NCBI RefSeq assembly: GCF_005406125.1
Contig: NZ_BIXZ01000001.1
Span: 620,001 to 684,000, forward strand
Direction of reading: 5' to 3'
DNA from: Haloarcula mannanilytica
GTDB taxonomy: Archaea > Halobacteriota > Halobacteria > Halobacteriales > Haloarculaceae
Length of the DNA stretch: 64,000 bases
Made by a program: the position numbers and the translations under genes. The first letter of the stretch is position 1; every line of letters starts with the position of its first letter. Positions 7,690-16,076 of the stretch are shown one piece after another. Under the pieces are notes generated by a model. That model worked only from the letters and a program-made list of their open reading frames with translations. It ran no database searches and had not been told where the DNA came from.

Positions 7690-8563
7690 CGGCGAAGACT
7701 GGGAACTGGCGGGGTGGGCGCTGCCGGAGACGAGAGGCGACGCGACCGCGCGGTTCGACCGATTCGTCACCGAGAACCGCTTTACCATTGCCGTCGTGTT
7801 CCCGCTCGTCGGCGCGGTTACGCTGCTTGCCAGCGCCGAGGGCCTGCTCCCGGACCCGCTCGCGTTCAACCCCTACTTCGTCCTCTTTGGCACGTTCGTG
7901 ATGCGATTGCCCCTCGTGGCCGGCGTCTTCCCGCTCGTGGATCGCCGGGCCGGGCTAGCGCTGGTCGCGCTGACGCTGTACTCCTATGGCATCGAACTCG
8001 TCGGCGTCAGGACCGGCTGGCCCTACGGAGAGTTTACCTACGGCGTCGACCTCGGCCCGATGCTGCTGGGCGAGGTACCGTTCGGGCTCCCGGTGTTTTT
8101 CTTCCCGCTGGTCCTGAATGCCTACCTGCTCGTCCTGCTGTTGCTCGGTGACCGTGCGGCGTCGACCGCGGTGCGGCTGCTGGCGACGCTTTCGACGGTC
8201 ATGCTCGTCGACCTCGTGCTCGACCCCGGCGCGGTCGCTATCGGCTTCTGGACCTACGACGTGGCCCAGTTCTACGGCGTCCCGTGGCAGAACTACGCGG
8301 GGTGGCTCCTCTCGGGGTCTGTCGCCGTCCTGCTGTTCGACCTCGGGTTCGACCGCGCGGGCCTCCGACAGCGGCTCAAAGACTGTCCGTTCATGCTCGA
8401 TGATCTCGTGAGCTTCATCCTGCTGTGGGGCGGTATCAATCTCTTCTACGCGAACTGGGTGCCGGTCGGTCTGGCGGCGCTGCTGGGTGCCGGCCTGCTG
8501 TGGACGGACCGCTTCGACTTCGATCTCTCGGAGACGCGGCTCGGTCGGGCCGTCTGGCGGTAG
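7682..8563 (+). CDS. cruF: C50 carotenoid 2'',3''-hydratase (bisanhydrobacterioruberin hydratase)
   Basis: 293 residues, hydrophobic with about 7-8 membrane segments and the DUF422/CruF-type motif YGIELVGVRTGWPYGEF followed by Asp/Glu-containing loops. It catalyses the last step, adding water to bisanhydrobacterioruberin to give bacterioruberin, the red pigment that stiffens and protects haloarchaeal membranes. The ATG is inside the lyeJ coding end (8-base overlap). N-terminal residues before the first membrane segment are acidic. The assignment follows family and operon order. Confidence 0.9.
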   Translation: MADGEDWELAGWALPETRGDATARFDRFVTENRFTIAVVFPLVGAVTLLASAEGLLPDPLAFNPYFVLFGTFVMRLPLVAGVFPLVDRRAGLALVALTLYSYGIELVGVRTGWPYGEFTYGVDLGPMLLGEVPFGLPVFFFPLVLNAYLLVLLLLGDRAASTAVRLLATLSTVMLVDLVLDPGAVAIGFWTYDVAQFYGVPWQNYAGWLLSGSVAVLLFDLGFDRAGLRQRLKDCPFMLDDLVSFILLWGGINLFYANWVPVGLAALLGAGLLWTDRFDFDLSETRLGRAVWR

Positions 8564-8600
8564 CTCGCCGAAACCGCTGTCGTCTGTGGCAGGCCAAGCG

Positions 8601-8607
8601 TTTAAGC
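8601..8607 (+). promoter_or_regulatory. TATA box for gene at 8630
   Basis: TTTAAGC, centred 26 bases before the ATG at 8630. Confidence 0.55.
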
Positions 8608-8629
8608 GACCGCGTAGGTAGGTGGACGT

Positions 8630-9466
8630 ATGGAGCGAATCCCGTTCGGGGTCCGCCAGCTCGACTCCATCATCAACGGTGGGGCACCTGTCGGGAGCGT
8701 CGTCTTGCTCTCGGGCGAGGCCGGCGCCGGGTCCCGGGAGTTCATGCACACGAGCGCGCTCATCAACGGACTCCAGCAGGTCGACGAGGAGCGCCACGAC
8801 CTCTACTACGGCGACCTCTCGGCCGACGCCGTCGCCCCCGAGGAGGTCCACTACATCTCCTTTACCGCAAGCGAATCGCAACTGGTCGACGAGATGCGGT
8901 TGGCGATGAGCGACGAGGTGGTCGATAAGGGGAGCCAGGCCGTTGAGTTCCACGACCTCTCGGAGCGGTACTTCCACATCAGTCCAGTGCCGCGAGACTG
9001 GTACGCCAGCGAAACCGCCTCGATCACCGACCTCCGGGCGCGCCACGAGCGGGAGGACCTGCTCGGCACGCTCGGCATGGTCCTGAACGAGGTGGCGGCG
9101 AACAACCTCGTCGTCATCGACTCGCTGTCGGATCTGGTCAGCGCGATGGGCGAAGAAATCGACTGGTCGGACATCAGCTCGCTCGTCCAGGGCATCCAGA
9201 AGGCGGCCCACCAGTGGGGCGGTCTCATCCTCCTGCATATCAACCACGAGACGCTGTCGTCGGTTCGCCACGGCCAGCTCGTCGACGCCTCCCACGGCAC
9301 GATGGAGTTCGCATGGGAGTCGGGCGGCTCCTCCCGGGCGCGAACCCTCGTCGTCCGGCAGTTTCGCGGCGTCCTCTCACAGATCGAGGACGAGGACATC
9401 GTCCAGTTCGAGACGGAACTGGGCGAGGCCGGCTTCGACATCAGCGACGTGCGCAAGATTCGATAA
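8630..9466 (+). CDS. KaiC/RecA-fold protein with degenerate Walker A (HTR-like)
   Basis: 278 residues. It opens RIPFGVRQLDSIINGGAPVGSVVLLSG like archaeal KaiC/RadA-type ATPases. Where GxxxxGK(S/T) is expected it has GEAGAGSREF, so the P-loop lysine is a serine. A Walker B-like strand NLVVIDSLSDL (about residue 162) and a following GGLILLHINHETL strand are intact. Haloarchaeal homologues are annotated HTR-like protein or recombinase RecA. Loss of the lysine argues for weak or no ATP hydrolysis; a nucleotide-sensing or scaffolding role is an inference. The following gene starts 134 bases downstream with its own promoter. Confidence 0.8.
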   Translation: MERIPFGVRQLDSIINGGAPVGSVVLLSGEAGAGSREFMHTSALINGLQQVDEERHDLYYGDLSADAVAPEEVHYISFTASESQLVDEMRLAMSDEVVDKGSQAVEFHDLSERYFHISPVPRDWYASETASITDLRARHEREDLLGTLGMVLNEVAANNLVVIDSLSDLVSAMGEEIDWSDISSLVQGIQKAAHQWGGLILLHINHETLSSVRHGQLVDASHGTMEFAWESGGSSRARTLVVRQFRGVLSQIEDEDIVQFETELGEAGFDISDVRKIR

Positions 9467-9599
9467 CGATAGCGGGCGGTACGGCTGCCTGTAACCGTCG
9501 AGAAAGGACAATGAGCGGCGTGTCGACGGCTCGCTCCCGCTCTCGGTATCTGAAATCGGCGGTAAACCCTTATCAGGCTTGTTCCTCAATGGTGTCGTA

Positions 9600-10481
9600 A
9601 TGTCCTCCGAGTCGACCGAAGACGGGGGAGTCCACGTCGAGCTATCCACAGATTTAGACGAGTGGCTGACCGAGCAGGCCGAGACGCTTGACGTTCCGCG
9701 TGAGGTCGTCATGGAGCAACTACTGGCCGCATACAGGGCCTCGGCCGAGTTCGACGACGGGATCGATGACGTGGCCCACCCGCCAGCGGACGAACTCGAC
9801 GCCGTCGTCGCCGCGGCCGTCGACGAGCGGCTAGCGGAGTCAGTCGAAGCGGCGACCGAAAGCGCCGTAAGTTCCCGCCTCCCCGATATCGTCGACACGG
9901 TGGAACGCCAGCTCGCGGAGCGGTTCGACGCGCTCGAAGCCGACTTTCAGGCCAAAATCGACGACGTTCGCGAGCGCGTCGTGCAGGTCAAACGGGAGAC
10001 CGACGCGAAAGCGCCAGCCGACCACAGCCACGAGGAGTTCGACCGCATCGATGCGCTCAGTCAAGATATCGAGGGGTTGGAGACGGAAATCGACGCGCTT
10101 CGGGACGACGTGACCGAATCGCTCGACACACAGGACGACCAGCTCGACGACATCGGTGAGCTCGACGACCGCTTGGACGATGTCGAGGACAAACTCACCC
10201 GCGTCGCCTGGGTCGTCAGCGACCTCCGCGACGACCAGGGCGGGCGGGACCAGAACCAGAAAGCCGTCGATCGACTGAAACGCGCGGCAGCACAGGAAAA
10301 CATCTCGACGGCCCGGTGTTCGAACTGCAGCGAGCAGGTCGAAATCGGGCTGTTGACCGAACCCCAGTGTCCCCACTGCAACGCGACAGTGTCGGACGTG
10401 CGGCCCGAGGGCGGCATCATCCGTTCGAAGGCACGGCTGGTGGCCGCGGCACAGCTCGGCCCGGGAGAGAGCGATGAGTGA
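9600..10481 (+). CDS. Coiled-coil protein with RHH-like N-terminus and C-terminal zinc ribbon
   Basis: 293 residues. Residues 10-45 (VELSTDLDEWLTEQAETL ... EVVMEQLLAAY) resemble a CopG-like helix pair. Residues about 90-210 are heptad-rich acidic coiled coil, and residues about 235-265 hold CSNCSEQVEIG and CPHCNATV, a two-knuckle zinc ribbon. It overlaps the next gene by 8 bases, so the two products probably work together. Conserved in haloarchaea from memory, with no assigned function. The start at 9600 is preceded by a TTATC-type element at about -30. Possible DNA or chromatin-associated role (inference). Confidence 0.78.
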   Translation: MSSESTEDGGVHVELSTDLDEWLTEQAETLDVPREVVMEQLLAAYRASAEFDDGIDDVAHPPADELDAVVAAAVDERLAESVEAATESAVSSRLPDIVDTVERQLAERFDALEADFQAKIDDVRERVVQVKRETDAKAPADHSHEEFDRIDALSQDIEGLETEIDALRDDVTESLDTQDDQLDDIGELDDRLDDVEDKLTRVAWVVSDLRDDQGGRDQNQKAVDRLKRAAAQENISTARCSNCSEQVEIGLLTEPQCPHCNATVSDVRPEGGIIRSKARLVAAAQLGPGESDE

Positions 10482-11181
10482 CGACGAGCGAGATCCGTTC
10501 GAGGAGCTCGACCCTGGCGACGACCGCGAGGGCGACCCGTTCGAGCGCCTCGGAGAGGGGCCTGACAGCGAAGAAGCCCCGGAAACCGAGACGGATGCCG
10601 ACACGTCAGAGCCGCCGGAAGCGCCCCCGTTCGGGGACGATGCGGCCGACCTGACAGAGTCACACCAGTCAGCCGACGACGGCTGGTCGGGAAGCGAGTC
10701 ACGTGACACATCAGCGTCCGAGACGCCCGAAACGGATCCCGCTGGAGACGGTGCTGACGACCTCCTCTCGGCCGTCGATACCGAGGAGTTCCGTTCGGAC
10801 TCGGTAACCGAGACGGACGATGCCGGTTTGGGGTCGTCGACGGACCCGGAAGACCCCTTCTCGGGGATGGACGGCCCTGGCGAGGACCCGTTCGGAAGCG
10901 GCGAGAGCGCGTTCGAGCGGGTCGATGTCGACCATATCGACGCCGACAAGGTGTGGGCGGAAATCGCCGAGGACGGAGACAGTGAGGACCTGTCGGAGAG
11001 TCGCTATGCGGAGGTGTCGAAACACCGCTACTGCGAGCAGTGCGAGCACTTCTCCGAGCCACCCAACGCCCGCTGCACGAACGACGGGACCGAGATCATG
11101 GAGTTTCTCGACATGGAGACGGTCCGGCTTCTGAACTGTCCGGTCGTCGCCGAGCAACACGAGATCGAGCGCGAGCAGTAA
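10474..11181 (+). CDS. Acidic protein with C-terminal zinc-binding motif
   Basis: 235 residues. The first 150 are extremely Asp/Glu/Ser-rich, likely disordered, with repeats of the type DPFEELDPGDD and DPFERLGEG. The last 75 form a folded domain with cysteines CEQCEHFSEPPNARCTND and a later NCPVV, able to bind one zinc. It starts inside the preceding gene (8-base overlap) and ends 33 bases before the TFS gene. The repeated DPF motifs look like short linear docking sites (inference). No enzymatic signature. Confidence 0.78.
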   Translation: MSDDERDPFEELDPGDDREGDPFERLGEGPDSEEAPETETDADTSEPPEAPPFGDDAADLTESHQSADDGWSGSESRDTSASETPETDPAGDGADDLLSAVDTEEFRSDSVTETDDAGLGSSTDPEDPFSGMDGPGEDPFGSGESAFERVDVDHIDADKVWAEIAEDGDSEDLSESRYAEVSKHRYCEQCEHFSEPPNARCTNDGTEIMEFLDMETVRLLNCPVVAEQHEIEREQ

Positions 11182-11213
11182 CGGCTTTTTGCCTCGGTGT
11201 CCGACGGGCGTGT

Positions 11214-11537
11214 ATGCAGTTCTGCGACGACTGTGGCTCGATGATGCACGCTGACGGTGACGAGATGGTCTGTCAGTCCTGTGGCACGCGAGTTACCAAA
11301 GACGAGGACCGCGCGGAAGAGTTCGTCAGCACGGCCGAACAGAGCGGCGACGAACTGATCGAGACCGAAGAGGGCTCGAACTTCGAGGGGAAGCCGACGG
11401 CCGACGACGTGACCTGTGAGGAGTGCGGCCACGGGAAAGCGTGGTACACGATCAAACAGACGGGGTCAGCCGACGAACCGCCGACGCGGTTTTTCAAGTG
11501 TCAGGACTGTGGCCACCGATGGCGCGAGTACAACTAA
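11214..11537 (+). CDS. tfs: Transcript cleavage factor TFS (RPB9/TFIIS-like)
   Basis: 107 residues. The N-terminal zinc ribbon (CDDCGSMM ... CQSCGTRV) and C-terminal zinc ribbon (CEECGHGKA ... CQDCGHRW) are joined by an acidic linker. The tip loop SADEPPTRFFKC carries the Asp-Glu pair that stimulates RNA cleavage by backtracked RNA polymerase. Length and both ribbons match archaeal TFS. The chosen start MQFCDDCGS matches the family's start. The stop codon overlaps the convergent HTH gene by 3 bases. Confidence 0.93.
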   Translation: MQFCDDCGSMMHADGDEMVCQSCGTRVTKDEDRAEEFVSTAEQSGDELIETEEGSNFEGKPTADDVTCEECGHGKAWYTIKQTGSADEPPTRFFKCQDCGHRWREYN

Positions 11538-12352
11538 AGTAGCGAATCCAGTATCCTGAGTTCCTCTTCCTCGGAGATATTCTCGGAGTTCAGACACGCA
11601 TGGACGACTTTGTGGACGAGTTCCGGGTCCTGAAACGGCTGCGGGGAACCGCCGCCGTCCGCGACAGTTTCGACCTGGCCTTCGAGCTCGGCCAGTTGCT
11701 CGGAGAGGTCCTCTACGGTCGACTGGAACGTGGTGATGGTGGTGTTCACTTCGCCGGCCGCCGTCGCGGTCTCCGGCGGCGGGTAGTCGCCGTCGTCCGT
11801 CTTGGGCTCGGATTCTGACGCCCGTCTGTCTGCTCCGTCGGGGGACTCGGTCGGTTCGGAGTCTGACGACTGCGTTTCGGGTTCGTCCGGGCTCGCTGTC
11901 GACTCGGTCCCTTCGGGCTCTGTGTCGCCGAGCACAGCGTTGGCGAACGCCTCGCGGTTCGCCCAGTCGAACCCGGCGATCCCGTTGACGCGGTTGCTCA
12001 CTGTCGAGGCGGTCACGCCGAGTTTCTCGGCGAGATCCCGCTGGGACGCGGTCGGGTGTTTCCGAATCGCTTTGATCGTCTCGTACTCGGTCGACGAGAG
12101 CTCATCGGGGTCCGGAAGCGACTGGGGCGCTGACGATTGGTCGCCGGACGACTGCTCGGACGCGTTCGGTTCGTCGTCCTCTGCCGGATCGCCGTGTTCT
12201 TCGAGGACACGTTCGACGAGGTCCGTTGTCGCACTCGGAACTTCCGACGCAAGCTCGGCGATGGAGGCCTCGGGATTCTCGGCCGCAACGTCGAGTATTT
12301 GCTTGTGACGCATCGATTTGGGGACCGTTCGGCCCTTCGTTGATTTGCTCAT
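11534..12352 (-). CDS. Winged-helix/HTH regulator with disordered linker and coiled-coil tail
   Basis: 272 residues. Two HTH-like segments are visible: residues 10-55 (KQILDVAAENPEASIAELAS ... LVERVLEEHG) and residues about 90-135 (TEYETIKAIRKHPTASQRD, LAEKLGVTASTVSNRVNGI), the latter a MarR/Lrp-like recognition helix. A Ser/Glu/Asp-rich linker (145-195) leads to a C-terminal helical part (TTFQSTVEDLSEQLAELEG). The open frame starts at 12364 but MSKSTKG at 12352 begins the basic, conserved-looking N-terminus. Upstream lie two perfect palindromes (12437-12451, 12471-12494) that may be its operators. Confidence 0.85.
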   Translation of the reverse strand: MSKSTKGRTVPKSMRHKQILDVAAENPEASIAELASEVPSATTDLVERVLEEHGDPAEDDEPNASEQSSGDQSSAPQSLPDPDELSSTEYETIKAIRKHPTASQRDLAEKLGVTASTVSNRVNGIAGFDWANREAFANAVLGDTEPEGTESTASPDEPETQSSDSEPTESPDGADRRASESEPKTDDGDYPPPETATAAGEVNTTITTFQSTVEDLSEQLAELEGQVETVADGGGSPQPFQDPELVHKVVHACLNSENISEEEELRILDSLL

Positions 12353-12436
12353 TGGTATCACCACGTTGGGGAGACACTACTCAACCCCCTAACCTGATAC
12401 TCATCTGAACTGAACACCGGGATATGTCAAAAGCTT

Positions 12437-12494
12437 TTTGTTAGGAACAAACATTAATTATGATGTTATTTAGATGTATGTCCGGCTACATCTA
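12437..12494. promoter_or_regulatory. Two perfect palindromes in an AT-rich segment
   Basis: TTTGTT-3-AACAAA at 12437-12451 and TAGATGTA-8-TACATCTA at 12471-12494, both with no mismatch, inside an AT-rich stretch (12430-12480). They sit 85-142 bases before the HTH regulator and on the other side 147 bases past the stop of the 12641 gene. Consistent with operators or a terminator-like stem. Confidence 0.5.
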
Positions 12495-12640
12495 TCGATT
12501 GCGTGCTCGGCGGAACGCAACCACGCAACACCCGAATCAAGCCAGCCGGCGAGGAAACAGCAACCGAATCGGAGGAACCCGTCGCTCGTGAGAACTGTCT
12601 TTTCGTCGCAGAAAGCCACTCCGGTTCGCGTGAATCCGTA

Positions 12641-12913
12641 TCAGACCCCTTCGAGGTCGGACCGGTACTCGTTGATCTGGTCGTCGGCGTCCTCGATGGC
12701 ACCAGTCACGTCTCCGGCGTCGCCGCTACTGAGGTCGTTGAGCGCCGACTGGATGCGGGCGAGACGGCCGTGGTCGGGGCCGTGCTCGTCAGTCGCCAGG
12801 GTGTCGAGTTGCTCGGCGAGTTCGGTGAGACGCTCGCGTGCGTCATCACTGTCAGTGTCTTCAGCAGCCGATTCAAGCAGTTCGCTCGCGGATGCGAGTT
12901 CGTCGCGTGTCAT
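12641..12913 (-). CDS. Small helical acidic protein (haloarchaeal, DUF7553-like)
   Basis: 90 residues, almost entirely predicted helix (LASASELLESAAED, ARERLTELAEQLDTL, RLARIQSALNDL, EDADDQINEYRSDL), acidic, without Cys or membrane segments. From memory it resembles a small family common in haloarchaea. It has a TATA-like TTTTAGT about 28 bases before the start and is divergent from the ATP-grasp gene. Probably a soluble helical bundle; function unknown. Confidence 0.72.
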   Translation of the reverse strand: MTRDELASASELLESAAEDTDSDDARERLTELAEQLDTLATDEHGPDHGRLARIQSALNDLSSGDAGDVTGAIEDADDQINEYRSDLEGV

Positions 12914-12964
12914 ACGTGGAGATTCACAGATGGGGACTAAAACGATTCGGCTTACGGGAGCGGG

Positions 12965-12974
12965 TTTATTTAAC
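12965..12974 (+). promoter_or_regulatory. TATA box for the ATP-grasp gene
   Basis: TTTATTTAAC. It places transcription start near 12996, after the in-frame ATG at 12976 and before the ATG at 13036, which favours the latter as start. Confidence 0.5.
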
Positions 12975-13035
12975 TATGTCAGTGGGCATCGAGTGGACAA
13001 GCAACGCTTACCCCGCGTCCGCTCGCAGACGTACC

Positions 13036-14397
13036 ATGGCAAACTTCCTCTTTTGTTCGTTGGACGCGGCCCTCATCGGCGACATCGCCTGGCAGGTCTC
13101 GAAGGAAGGCCACGACGTTCGGTACTACATCGAAGCCGACAGTGATCAGGAGATCGCCGACGGGTTCGTCCAGAAAACCGACGACTGGCGGGGCGACCTT
13201 GACTGGGCCGATGTCATTATCCTTGACGACATCTGGGTTGGCAGCGATATCGGCACTGGTGAGATTGCACAGGACCTTCGAGCCGAGGGCCACGCTGTCG
13301 TCGGCGGGACGCCGAATACGGACACGCTCGAAGAAGACCGCGGCTACGCGATGGAAGTTCTCGAAGACAACGGTGTCACCACTGTCGAACACCATGTCTT
13401 CGAAGACTTCGACGCTGGCATCCAGCACGTCGAAGAGAACCCTGCACCGTACGTCATCAAACCACTCGGAGAGGTACAAAACGTCAAGCGACTCCTCTAC
13501 GTCGGCAACGAGGACGACGGGAGTGATGTTGTGGACGTGCTGAAGGCGTACAAAAAGGCGTGGGGCCACCGGATGAAGGGGTTTCAGCTCCAGCGTAAAG
13601 TCGAAGGCGTCGAGGTCGCCGTCTGTGGATTCTTCAACGGCGAGTCGTTCATTGAGCCGATCAACTTCAATTTCGAGCACAAGAAGCTGTTTCCGGGCAA
13701 CATCGGGCCATCGACCGGGGAGATGGGGACCTCGATGTTCTGGGCGGGCCGAAACGAACTGTTCACGGCGACGCTCGGGAAACTGGAGGGGTGGCTGGCC
13801 GATGAGGGGTACGTCGGCAGCATCGACCTCAACTGCATCGTCAACGACACCGGCATCTATCCGCTGGAGTTTACACCCCGGTTCGGGTATCCGACAATCA
13901 CGCTGCAAGAGGAGTCCTTTGAGTCAGAAACGGGGCAGTTCTTCCTCGATCTGGCGAACGGACGCGATCCGGGCCTGGAAGTCCACCGGGGGTATCAGAT
14001 CGCGGTTCGGGTCGTCCTGCCACCCTTCCCGTTCGACGACGAGCAAACGTACGACGAGAACTCCCGCAACGCCGCGGTCGTCTTTGCGTCCGACAGCCGC
14101 GAAGGTATCCACATCGAGGACGCGAAGCGCGTGCCCGTTGAGGGCACGGAACGCGCGACCGGCGAGGGAAGCGAGCCGGGAGCGGCGGTCGACGGCCAAT
14201 GGCGTGTAGCTGGCGAGAGCGGGATGCCACTGGTCGTCACGGGCAAGGGCGAGACGATGCAGGCGGCGCGCGAGCAGGCATACGGGCGCGTCGATGATAT
14301 CATTATCCCGAATCTGTACTACCGGGACGACATCGGAGAGCGGTGGATCGACGGTGACGGTGACCGGTTGCAGGCGTGGGGGTATCTCGGGCCGTAA
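13036..14397 (+). CDS. ATP-grasp enzyme related to phosphoribosylamine-glycine ligase
   Basis: 453 residues. Order of segments: N-terminal dinucleotide-like fold (MANFLFCSLDAALIGDIAWQ), an IILDDIW strand, VVGGTPNTDTLEEDRGYAMEVL, an ATP-grasp core with APYVIKPLG and QRKVEGVEVAVCGFFNG, and a late GSIDLNCIV plus LEFTPRFGYPT (metal-binding Glu, Asn-like positions). The layout follows PurD, but the sequence is divergent and the usual purine genes are not nearby, so the substrate may differ. It ends directly against the convergent ATPase gene with no spacer. A divergent small helical protein lies upstream. Confidence 0.78.
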   Translation: MANFLFCSLDAALIGDIAWQVSKEGHDVRYYIEADSDQEIADGFVQKTDDWRGDLDWADVIILDDIWVGSDIGTGEIAQDLRAEGHAVVGGTPNTDTLEEDRGYAMEVLEDNGVTTVEHHVFEDFDAGIQHVEENPAPYVIKPLGEVQNVKRLLYVGNEDDGSDVVDVLKAYKKAWGHRMKGFQLQRKVEGVEVAVCGFFNGESFIEPINFNFEHKKLFPGNIGPSTGEMGTSMFWAGRNELFTATLGKLEGWLADEGYVGSIDLNCIVNDTGIYPLEFTPRFGYPTITLQEESFESETGQFFLDLANGRDPGLEVHRGYQIAVRVVLPPFPFDDEQTYDENSRNAAVVFASDSREGIHIEDAKRVPVEGTERATGEGSEPGAAVDGQWRVAGESGMPLVVTGKGETMQAAREQAYGRVDDIIIPNLYYRDDIGERWIDGDGDRLQAWGYLGP

Positions 14398-15780
14398 TCA
14401 CGAGTCGCTATCAGTAGTGATGAGATCAGACAACTCGAAGAGGCGCACATCATCGCGCGTGTCAGCGGTGTTTTCAAGATCAGCAGTGTACCCGGAGCGA
14501 CTGAACAAGACGTACAGGGTTTTCCCGTCTGCTGGCTCTTCTGACCACCGTACCTCTGACGCCGTTCGTTCGAGGTCGGCGAGAACACCCTCGCTCACGG
14601 GTTGGGATGTGAACTTACACTCGCCTGCAACGAGCCCCTCGTCTGTGAGCCCGAGGGCATCCAACTCGTGTTCTTTGAACCACCACTGCCCGACATCCCG
14701 GAACTGTCGGTCAATGAGGGCCGGAAGCGCTTGCTGGCAGAGACGCTCGAACAGCGGGCTTACGTAATCAGCCAGGTCAGGTGCAACGAGTTCCTCGTAC
14801 GCGTCGTCGCCGAGCAATCGAATCTGGTCCTGGTTGCCATACACGAACCGGAACCAGAACCGGAACAGTGGTGCAGCGATGCGATACCGGCCCCGTTTCG
14901 ACGATGTCGGTGATTCGGTGACCGGTATATGGCGTTCGACGAGGCGGAGTCGCCGAAGCTTCTGGAGGTACGTGCTGAGCGAGCCCGAATCCACGCCGGC
15001 CATGCCCGCGATCTCGTTCGGAGTGCGACGCCCATGAGCGAGCGCACGGAGAATACTGAAGTACGTGTTCGGCTGTCGGAGTTCGGTCCGGAGCAAGAAC
15101 TCAGGCTCGGAGAACAGCAGACCGCGTTCTGACAGAATCGCCTGCGTGACGTTCGTTCCTAACGGCTGGTCGGGGTCGATAGTCTGGAGGTAGTACGGCG
15201 TGCCCCCGTAGATTGACCACGCAGTGATAGCAGTCTCGGGGTCATACTCCGGGAAGAACTGGCGTGCGTCGGCAACGGAGAGCGGCGTGAGGTCAATCGT
15301 CTCTGTCCGCCGACCATACAGCGGTGCGCTGCCGGAGAGGACCTTGTCTTCCATAACGCTGATCGAGGAGCCGACAAGCACGAGTGTCATCCCCGACTCC
15401 TGTAGTTCCATGTCCCAGACGCGTTGTATCCGGGATGGAAGCGATTCGTCCTCCTCGATGAGGAACGGGAACTCGTCGATGACGACGACAGCGTTCTCTT
15501 CCCCCAGTTCTTCGAGCAGTACCTCCCAGTCACGGCGAACGTTGCGCAACGACGGAAACTGCGCAGTGACTGTCTCGACGAACTGTTCGAGTTGATTCGG
15601 TGCCGTGGACTCAACTGCCTGGTAGTAGACGGCATCGTCCCGATCAGCGATGGACTGGCGAACGAGTTCGCTTTTCCCGAGTCGGTGGCGTCCATAAATG
15701 ACGACGAAGTCTGCCGTCTCGGACTCGTAGCAGCCTGTTAGTTGCTCAAGTTCGAGGGTCCGGTCAACGAATTGATCCAT
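14398..15780 (-). CDS. Archaeal ATPase with C-terminal DUF234 nuclease-like domain
   Basis: 460 residues. The STAND/AAA-type P-loop is YGRHRLGKSELV (about residue 30), with Walker B VVVIDEFPFLIEED (about 100) and a sensor strand MTLVLVGSSISVMED. A winged-helix part follows (RTPNEIAGMAGVDSGSLSTYLQKL). The last 110 residues match the DUF234 PD-(D/E)xK pattern, with ECKF as the lysine-bearing strand. Such single ATPases are frequent, patchily distributed and of unknown function, often near mobile or defence genes. The TATA box is about 25 bases upstream and a palindrome lies between it and the start. Confidence 0.85.
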   Translation of the reverse strand: MDQFVDRTLELEQLTGCYESETADFVVIYGRHRLGKSELVRQSIADRDDAVYYQAVESTAPNQLEQFVETVTAQFPSLRNVRRDWEVLLEELGEENAVVVIDEFPFLIEEDESLPSRIQRVWDMELQESGMTLVLVGSSISVMEDKVLSGSAPLYGRRTETIDLTPLSVADARQFFPEYDPETAITAWSIYGGTPYYLQTIDPDQPLGTNVTQAILSERGLLFSEPEFLLRTELRQPNTYFSILRALAHGRRTPNEIAGMAGVDSGSLSTYLQKLRRLRLVERHIPVTESPTSSKRGRYRIAAPLFRFWFRFVYGNQDQIRLLGDDAYEELVAPDLADYVSPLFERLCQQALPALIDRQFRDVGQWWFKEHELDALGLTDEGLVAGECKFTSQPVSEGVLADLERTASEVRWSEEPADGKTLYVLFSRSGYTADLENTADTRDDVRLFELSDLITTDSDS

Positions 15781-15781
15781 G

Positions 15782-15793
15782 CATCTAGATGTA
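15782..15793. promoter_or_regulatory. Palindrome CATCTAGATG next to the ATPase start
   Basis: CATCTAGATG (15782-15791) extended by TA to the half-site TAGATGTA (15786-15793). It lies between the minus-strand TATA-like CTATTTATG (15801-15809) and the ATG at 15780, a position where binding would block initiation. Confidence 0.45.
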
Positions 15794-16076
15794 CCGCCGC
15801 ATAAATAGAATTCCCGATTTTGGAAATTTCGATTTCAGAAATATAGATTTCATATTTGGGCCACTGGGACAGAATGACAGGACAGGTCAAAGACCAGGAT
15901 CACACAATACGGGTTTTTGGCCTCCTGAAGGCCTCTACTCAGACTTTGAGATAGATCTGCAGAAGTATCGGTCGGGTGGTGCTGGCAGTGACCGCAGCGA
16001 CGCCATTTCGCGGTGCAACCACACAGCCAGCGGGTTCCGAACTGTCAAACCACGGGAACCTGAATGTCCAGTACTG

